Assembly: GCA_019428955.1 (NCBI GenBank) | Contig: JAHYJF010000031.1 | Coordinates: 1-19,930, forward strand | Source of the DNA: Burkholderiaceae bacterium | GTDB taxonomy: Bacteria; Pseudomonadota; Gammaproteobacteria; Burkholderiales; Burkholderiaceae_E | DNA length: 19,930 bases | Direction of reading: 5' to 3' | Shown here: in pieces, positions 14,913-19,930 of the stretch | Numbering within the stretch: the stretch's first letter is position 1 | Layout of the letters: every line of letters starts with the position of its first letter | Made by a program: the position numbers and the translations under genes | Notes under the pieces: generated by a model | Told to the model about the DNA's origin: nothing | Database searches by the model: none | The model's input: only the letters and a program-made list of their open reading frames with translations

Positions 14913-16733
14913 ATGCACGGCAAATTCCGCAAGACCCTGCTGGCGGCGTTACTGGCAGGCCTGATGGTCCCGCTGGCGGCGCCAGCGGCCGACGTCGATC
15001 TGCTCAAGCGCATCGAAGCGCTGTCGAGTGAACTCGAGGCGCTGCGCGCCCAGGTCAAGGCCAACGAAGATAAGGCCGCCCAGGCTCTCGAACAGGTGAG
15101 CGGCAAGGCGGCCAAGTCGGACAGCGCCGCGGTCAGCGACCTCAAGCGCCAGGTCAAGAAACTCGAGGACAAGTCGCTGGCCAAGTGGCTCGACGTCGGG
15201 GGCAGCTATCAGTTCCGCTTTGACAATCTCAGCGGCGAGACCCGGCCGTTCGTCGATGTCAACGCGACCTTCGCCAACGCTCAACAGGCGCTGCAGGCCG
15301 ATTTCTTCGGCAATCCAAGCACGGTGCCCGGCAGTTCGACCTACTTCGGCGGCATGGGGATGTCGACCTCGAGCGCCCTCACTGGCCTGATGGGCTTCGC
15401 GCAGGGCATGGCCGGCGTCGCCACCTACGCCGACGCCCAGGCTTTCCTGGCAGACCCGATCAATGCCGGCATGGTGCAGGGAATTGGCGCGTTCGCCGCC
15501 GCGGTGCCGAGCTACAAACCCAAGAATTCGGCCCTGATGACCAATCTGTTCAACCTCGATCTCGGGGCCAAGGCGACGCAGGACGTCAGCGTCACGGCGC
15601 GGCTGTCGATGTACAAGGTCTTTGGCTCGCAAACCGATGCCGCCCTGACCAATGCCGGTTCGGCGCCGTTTGCCGCCGATCGCGTCGGGGTGTTCGATGG
15701 CACCGTCAGCCACGTGCCCTCGGACAGCCGGCTCAACGTCGATCGCGTTTATGCGACCTGGCACAACATCGCCGACGAGCCGGTCTGGTTCTCGGTGGGC
15801 CGGCGCCCGTCCACGGCCGGCGCCTCGACCAACATCCGCACCAACGACTCCCGACCGGGAACCGGCGGTGTGCCTTCGCTGCTGGTTGACTACGCCTTCG
15901 ACGGCATGACGCTCGGCTACGCGCCGGATATCGATGGCTGGCCCGGTGCCTATGCCAAGGTCTGCTACGGCATCGGTTTCGAGAGCGGCTTTCGGGATAC
16001 CCCGAGCAACTCGCTGGCCGATACCACCATGCTAGGTATTGCGGTGGTACCGATCGACACCGATCCCCTGCGGGTCTGGTTGCAGTGGAACCGGGGCATG
16101 AAGATCTTCGACGCCCCGGTGATGAATGGCACCTATTTCGGCGATACCTCGCCCAAGACCAATCTTGGCGATATCGACTGGTTCGGGATCGGCGCCATGG
16201 GCACGATCAAGAAGGTCGGGCCGGGCAACCTGCAACTGTTCGCCGATTGGGGCATGAGCCGCACCAGGCCGAACAACAACGTCTCGGCGCAGTTCGGCTT
16301 CCAGGGTTTGCTCACCGGCGGCTTCTTCGCGCCCGAGGCACCCGAGGGTAAGACCGGGACCGCGATCTCGCTGGGAGTTCGTTACGACCTGCCGTCGAAG
16401 ACCAAGCTCGGCCTTGAGTACAACCACGGCTCGAAGAACTGGATCCCCTTCGCTCCGGCGGCTGACGACATCTGGACGTCCAAGCTGGGCACTCGCGGCA
16501 ACGTCTACGAGGCGTACGTGATCCAGGAACTCAGCGGCAAGGCGGTCTCGTCGTACTTCAGCAAGTCATTCGTGCGCTTCGGTGTGCGGCACTACGACTT
16601 CCAGTACACCGGCAGCAACAACTGGGTTGGGGCGCCGGTCGCGATTTCGGACGTCAACGGGGCGGACATGATGACCCTGACACCGCTGAAGAGCGCAACT
16701 GACATCTACGCCACCTTCGAGGTGAAGTTCTGA
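14913..16733 (+). CDS. DUF3373-type outer-membrane beta-barrel protein
   Basis: A 606-residue exported protein with a signal peptide (about 1-25, APA), a coiled-coil of heptad-like Leu/Glu/Lys residues (about 27-90), and a long region of alternating polar and hydrophobic strands. It ends in YATFEVKF, with the terminal Phe that the barrel-assembly machinery recognises. The combination is typical of DUF3373 proteins, often seen beside multiheme cytochrome genes; that link is from memory. CAGGAG at 14899-14904 precedes the ATG. As the last gene of the cluster it may let a substrate or product cross the outer membrane. It could also be a barrel partner for a cytochrome, but no outer-membrane cytochrome is encoded here. 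Confidence 0.8.
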   Translation: MHGKFRKTLLAALLAGLMVPLAAPAADVDLLKRIEALSSELEALRAQVKANEDKAAQALEQVSGKAAKSDSAAVSDLKRQVKKLEDKSLAKWLDVGGSYQFRFDNLSGETRPFVDVNATFANAQQALQADFFGNPSTVPGSSTYFGGMGMSTSSALTGLMGFAQGMAGVATYADAQAFLADPINAGMVQGIGAFAAAVPSYKPKNSALMTNLFNLDLGAKATQDVSVTARLSMYKVFGSQTDAALTNAGSAPFAADRVGVFDGTVSHVPSDSRLNVDRVYATWHNIADEPVWFSVGRRPSTAGASTNIRTNDSRPGTGGVPSLLVDYAFDGMTLGYAPDIDGWPGAYAKVCYGIGFESGFRDTPSNSLADTTMLGIAVVPIDTDPLRVWLQWNRGMKIFDAPVMNGTYFGDTSPKTNLGDIDWFGIGAMGTIKKVGPGNLQLFADWGMSRTRPNNNVSAQFGFQGLLTGGFFAPEAPEGKTGTAISLGVRYDLPSKTKLGLEYNHGSKNWIPFAPAADDIWTSKLGTRGNVYEAYVIQELSGKAVSSYFSKSFVRFGVRHYDFQYTGSNNWVGAPVAISDVNGADMMTLTPLKSATDIYATFEVKF

Positions 16734-16750
16734 GCAATATCCCAGCCGTC

Positions 16751-16775
16751 GCGGGCGGGGGCTGGCCCCGCCCGC
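16751..16775 (+). terminator. Strong GC hairpin closing the octaheme cluster
   Basis: GCGGGCGGGG-GCTGG-CCCCGCCCGC is a perfect 10-bp stem with a 5-base loop, 17 bases after the porin stop. There is no T-run, but a stem this stable should at least slow polymerase or protect the upstream message. The next gene starts 30 bases later at ATG 16805. Confidence 0.55.
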
Positions 16776-16804
16776 CATTCATGGAACCAACATACGAGTC
16801 GAAA

Positions 16805-17128
16805 ATGAAATCAAGGTTTCTTGCAGTCCTGTTCTCGATGCTCTTTGCTGTTGCTGGTCTGGTCGCCGTCACCAATGTTTCCGCCGCTGACCAAACTACG
16901 ATCGTCGGTCCGATCACCCGGCTGACGCTGGCCGAGGATGGCAAGTCGGCAGTCGCGATTATCAAGGACAACAAGACCGGTGAAGAGGTCAGCCTCACGA
17001 TTACCGACGACCTCACCCTGGACAAGTTAAAGGATCATCGCATTGTCGAGGGCGATGAAATTCGTGCCCGCTACCTGAAGGCCGACCCGCACATCAGCCA
17101 ATCATTCAAGAAGACTGCCGGCTGTTAG
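16805..17128 (+). CDS. Small exported protein of unknown function
   Basis: A 107-residue protein with a signal peptide (about 1-28, ending VSA) and a compact mature part of alternating short strands: TTIVGPITRLTL, AVAIIKDN, EEVSLTITDD, DEIRARYLK. This looks like a small all-beta fold such as an OB-type domain, judged by eye only. It ends KKTAGC with a single cysteine at the C-terminus. I know no family for it. ATG 16805 begins a normal signal peptide; the in-frame ATG at 16781 would add eight polar residues and neither has a strong ribosome site. Codons in the first third are less GC-rich than in the neighbours. It lies between two hairpins and may be transcribed separately from the cytochrome cluster. 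Confidence 0.7.
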   Translation: MKSRFLAVLFSMLFAVAGLVAVTNVSAADQTTIVGPITRLTLAEDGKSAVAIIKDNKTGEEVSLTITDDLTLDKLKDHRIVEGDEIRARYLKADPHISQSFKKTAGC

Positions 17129-17129
17129 G

Positions 17130-17181
17130 AGCGCGCGCCATCCATTATCATTGTTGCCGTTATGTTCGGCGGGCGCGCGCT
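17130..17181 (+). terminator. Stem-loop after the small exported protein gene
   Basis: AGCGCGCGCC (17130-17139) and GGCGCGCGCT (17172-17181) pair perfectly over 10 bp around a 32-base loop that is relatively AT-rich. It begins two bases after the stop codon. The large loop and short TTGTGT tail make it an uncertain terminator. Confidence 0.35.
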
Positions 17182-17225
17182 TGTGTCCTGCCCGGAACCA
17201 CAGCGACGGCGAGGGTGACTGGCTC

Positions 17226-18905
17226 ATGGCGAAACGCAGGACTACGGGGCGCGCCGCTTTCTTGCAGTTGTTGATTGACGAGGGCGTCACACACCTCTTC
17301 GGCAACCCTGGTACGACCGAGCTGCCGATCATGGAAATGGTCCCGCAGTTCCCGCGGCTGCGATATGTGCTGGGCCTGCAGGAAGCGGTGGTGGTTGGCA
17401 TGGCCGATGGTTTCGCGCGGGGCTCGGGCAGGTTGGCAGCGGTGAATCTGCACTGCACTCCGGGCCTGGGCAACGCGATGGGCGCGCTCTACAGTGCGAA
17501 GTTCTCGGGATCACCGCTGATCGTCACCGCCGGGCAATATGAGATCGGCTACGGGCTTCAGGAGCCATTGCTCTATGAGCCCCTGGTACCGATCGCCCAG
17601 CCTCTGGTCAAGTGGGCGGTGGAGGTGACGCGCCTCGAGGATCTGCCGCGCATCGTGAGGCGCGCGGCCAAGATCGCGCTGACACCGCCGACCGGACCGG
17701 TATTCATCAGCCTGCCCGGCAGCATTCTGGACGAAGAGGTGGAACTGGACTTAGGGCGAGCGACCCGCGTCGACGCCGCGACCAGGCCATCCGACGCGAC
17801 CCTTGATCTGCTCGCCGAGCGGCTGCTGGCGGCGCGCCGTCCGGCAATCATTGCCGGACGCGAACTGGCCAGCCATGGCCTCTTTCAGGAGGCCGGCGAG
17901 TTGGCGACGCTGCTCGGTGCCGCCGTCTACCAGGAGCCGGTTCCCTACAACGCCCGCTTCCCATCGCGGCATCCGGCCTGCATGGGTGATCTCACCCGCA
18001 ACCAGAAGCAGGTGCGCGAGACCCTGCAGCGCTACGATCTGCTGCTGTGCCTGGGGGCGGACCTGCTGCGCATGTCGCCTTATAGTGCGGTGGACCCGCT
18101 CCCCGATGACCTGGCGGTGGTGCACATCAGCGAGCGTGACTGGGAACTGGGCAAGAACTATCCCACTGAACTGGCGCTGCGAGCCGACGTTGGCGAGACC
18201 CTGCGCGCGTTGCTGCCGGTGTTGCGCGCCAGGGGTTCGCCAGAACACGCCGAACGGGCCAGCCGGCGGCTGCGCGAATTGCAGGCGTCGAACTGGTCGG
18301 CGCGCAGTTTGGTGACCCGCCACGACGCCCGTGCGGCAGCTTTGTCCAAGCCCATTGAACCGCGCTTCCTGATGGCGACCCTGGTCGATTCGTTGCCGGA
18401 TAACGCCATCGTGGTCGAGGAAGCGCTCACCGCTGCACCGGCGCTTGCGAGCATGCTGCCAATGACCGACGCCAACGGCTTTTATGGCTTGGCCAGCGGT
18501 GGACTGGGTTTTGCGGTGGCGGGAGCGATTGGAATCAGCCTGGCCCATCCGGGGCGGCCAGTGGTGGTGGCCGTGGGCGACGGCAGCGCGCTTTATTGCA
18601 TCCAGGCGCTCTGGAGCGCGGCCCACCTGAAGCTGCCGATTACCTACGTGATCATCAACAACCGCAGCTACCGGATCATCAAGGAGCGGCTGGTGGCAGG
18701 GCGTGGGTCGAATCGCTTCGTCGCGATGGACCTGCGCGATCCATCGCTCGATTTCGTGTCGCTGGCGCAAGGATTCGGCATGACGGCGCGCCGTGTCAAC
18801 GAACCTGCGGAGATCGAAATTGCGCTTCGTGAGACGATTGCCAGTGGTGGGCCAAATCTGCTTGAGATAATGGTCGCCGATGGTTTTGAAGATTCCCACA
18901 ATTAG
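17226..18905 (+). CDS. Thiamine-diphosphate-dependent enzyme, benzoylformate-decarboxylase-like
   Basis: A 559-residue cytoplasmic enzyme of the pyruvate decarboxylase/acetolactate synthase superfamily. E53 in LQEAVVVGMADG is the glutamate that activates ThDP. The cofactor motif runs from GDGSA (451-455) to INN (477-479). NLHCTPGLGNAMG (74-86, H76) closely resembles the benzoylformate decarboxylase stretch that holds catalytic His70. GNPGTTELP matches GNPGSNELP of that enzyme with Thr in place of catalytic Ser26. The region that should hold the second catalytic His (His281 in Pseudomonas) reads LRMSPYSAVDPLP, without a His. The substrate is therefore open: a 2-oxo acid decarboxylase or a lyase are both possible. 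ATG 17226 has GAGGGTGA upstream; the frame is open further but reads poorly. The aldo/keto reductase gene follows 15 bases later. Confidence 0.85.
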   Translation: MAKRRTTGRAAFLQLLIDEGVTHLFGNPGTTELPIMEMVPQFPRLRYVLGLQEAVVVGMADGFARGSGRLAAVNLHCTPGLGNAMGALYSAKFSGSPLIVTAGQYEIGYGLQEPLLYEPLVPIAQPLVKWAVEVTRLEDLPRIVRRAAKIALTPPTGPVFISLPGSILDEEVELDLGRATRVDAATRPSDATLDLLAERLLAARRPAIIAGRELASHGLFQEAGELATLLGAAVYQEPVPYNARFPSRHPACMGDLTRNQKQVRETLQRYDLLLCLGADLLRMSPYSAVDPLPDDLAVVHISERDWELGKNYPTELALRADVGETLRALLPVLRARGSPEHAERASRRLRELQASNWSARSLVTRHDARAAALSKPIEPRFLMATLVDSLPDNAIVVEEALTAAPALASMLPMTDANGFYGLASGGLGFAVAGAIGISLAHPGRPVVVAVGDGSALYCIQALWSAAHLKLPITYVIINNRSYRIIKERLVAGRGSNRFVAMDLRDPSLDFVSLAQGFGMTARRVNEPAEIEIALRETIASGGPNLLEIMVADGFEDSHN

Positions 18906-18920
18906 AAGGATGGTCTCACT

Positions 18921-19892
18921 ATGGAATATCGCCGCCTCGGCAAGGCCGGACTGAAGGTCAGCGCACTCTCGCTCGGGTCCTGGGTCACCTACGGCAACCA
19001 GATCGATGGCGGCGAGGCCCGCGAGATCATGGCGGCGGCCTGGGACGCCGGGGTCAACTTCTTCGACAACGCCGAAGCCTACGCCCGTGGCAAGAGCGAG
19101 GAGATGATGGGCGACGCGCTCAAGGCGCTGGCCTGGCCGCGCCAGAAATATGTCGTCTCGACCAAGTTCTTCTGGGGTATCACCGACGGGCCCAATGAGC
19201 GCAACACGCTCAATCGCAAGTACCTGCGCCACGCCATCGATGCGTCGCTCAAGCGCATGCAGCTCGACTACGTCGACCTGGTGTTCTGCCACCGATCGGA
19301 CCCGGCAACCCCGATCGAGGAAACAGTGTGGGCGATGCACGAGATGATCGCGCGGGGCCAGGCTCTTTACTGGGGGACCAGCGAGTGGAGCGCGGGCGAG
19401 ATCAGCAGCGCCTGGCACATCGCCGACCGGCACCATCTCCACAAGCCGGTGATGGAGCAGCCGCAGTACAACCTGCTGCACCGCAAGCGCGTCGAGCAGG
19501 AATACGCCCGGCTCTACGATGACCTCGGTCTCGGATTGACGACCTGGAGTCCGCTGGCCAGCGGACTGCTGACCGGCAAGTATCGCTCGGGCATTCCGGC
19601 GGGGAGCCGCGGCACACTGGCGAGCTACGAATTCCTGCGCGCGCGCCTTACCGACGTTCGGGGCAACGAAATCGCCGGGCTGCTCGAACCGGTGGCCCAG
19701 GACCTCGGCTGTACCCTCGGGCAGCTGGCGCTCGCGTGGTGCGTCAGGAATCCGCGGGTGTCGACGGTCATTACCGGGGCCACCAGCGTCGCCCAGGTGA
19801 GCGAGAACATGAAGGCGCTGGTCGTGGTGCCCAAGCTCACTGCCGAGGTGCTCGCGCGGATCGACGCGATCGTCGGCGACAGCTTCGACTGA
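18921..19892 (+). CDS. Aldo/keto reductase
   Basis: A 323-residue TIM-barrel NAD(P)H-dependent oxidoreductase, full length. The catalytic tetrad is in place: D49 and Y54 in FFDNAEAYARGKSEE, K82 in VVSTKFFWG, and H124 in DLVFCHRSDP. The C-terminal nucleotide-binding stretch includes STVITGATSVAQVSEN. The sequence is most like the subgroup related to potassium-channel beta subunits and bacterial YghZ-type reductases, which reduce aldehydes and ketones. AAGGA at 18906-18910 precedes the ATG. It is 15 bases after the ThDP enzyme, so the two are probably co-transcribed. A decarboxylase that releases an aldehyde followed by an aldehyde reductase would make a sensible pair (inference). Confidence 0.93.
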   Translation: MEYRRLGKAGLKVSALSLGSWVTYGNQIDGGEAREIMAAAWDAGVNFFDNAEAYARGKSEEMMGDALKALAWPRQKYVVSTKFFWGITDGPNERNTLNRKYLRHAIDASLKRMQLDYVDLVFCHRSDPATPIEETVWAMHEMIARGQALYWGTSEWSAGEISSAWHIADRHHLHKPVMEQPQYNLLHRKRVEQEYARLYDDLGLGLTTWSPLASGLLTGKYRSGIPAGSRGTLASYEFLRARLTDVRGNEIAGLLEPVAQDLGCTLGQLALAWCVRNPRVSTVITGATSVAQVSENMKALVVVPKLTAEVLARIDAIVGDSFD

Positions 19893-19930
19893 CCACCGGC
19901 GGCAGGCTCCATCCCCGAGGGCACTAAGAT

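Noticed and set aside
17751..19481. 576-codon open frame on the minus strand opposite the ThDP enzyme and aldo/keto reductase
   Set aside because: Both plus-strand genes show full family motifs; the antisense translation has no recognisable motif and arises from high GC content.

Overview
The window is a GC-rich bacterial chromosome segment, and everything intact in it is read on the + strand. The gene types (HyfBCEFGI-type membrane complex, octaheme tetrathionate-reductase-family cytochrome, DUF3373 outer-membrane protein, ClC antiporter) and the codon style fit a betaproteobacterium, perhaps a Rhodocyclales/Accumulibacter-like organism. That placement is inference from gene content, not a database match.

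Region 1 (1-2713): the left edge holds decayed minus-strand sequence that looks like a sigma-factor/anti-sigma pair fused by deletion. A tRNA-Ser(UGA) and an intact ClC-type chloride channel/antiporter follow. After the ClC gene lies a stretch without an intact gene that contains the first 50 codons of a DUF4143-type AAA ATPase.

Region 2 (2898-10271): six tightly packed, mostly overlapping genes hyfB-hyfC-hyfE-hyfF-hyfG-hyfI encode a complex I/hydrogenase-4-like membrane complex. The large subunit lacks all four cysteines that would hold a NiFe centre, while the small subunit keeps its four cluster cysteines. The complex therefore belongs with the energy-converting-hydrogenase-related (Ehr) complexes: ion-pumping machinery whose redox partner is unknown. 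No ferredoxin-type subunit and no hyp maturation gene is present.

Region 3 (10272-10971): a 700-base gap with a hairpin after hyfI, a decayed in-frame fragment of a second ClC gene, and then an AT-rich stretch with several inverted repeats just before the next gene set. The hyf block thus has gene debris on both sides.

Region 4 (10972-16733): an envelope electron-transfer cluster. It encodes an octaheme c-type cytochrome with a C-terminal anchor, a cytochrome b membrane subunit, a monoheme cytochrome c, a lipoprotein with three rhodanese domains, and a DUF3373 outer-membrane beta-barrel. A plausible model is quinol oxidation by cytochrome b, electron flow to the octaheme enzyme, and sulfane-sulfur handling by the rhodanese. 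The substrate is not shown by sequence.

Region 5 (16751-19892): a strong GC hairpin, a small exported protein, a second stem-loop, a benzoylformate-decarboxylase-like ThDP enzyme and an aldo/keto reductase. The last 38 bases hold nothing recognisable.
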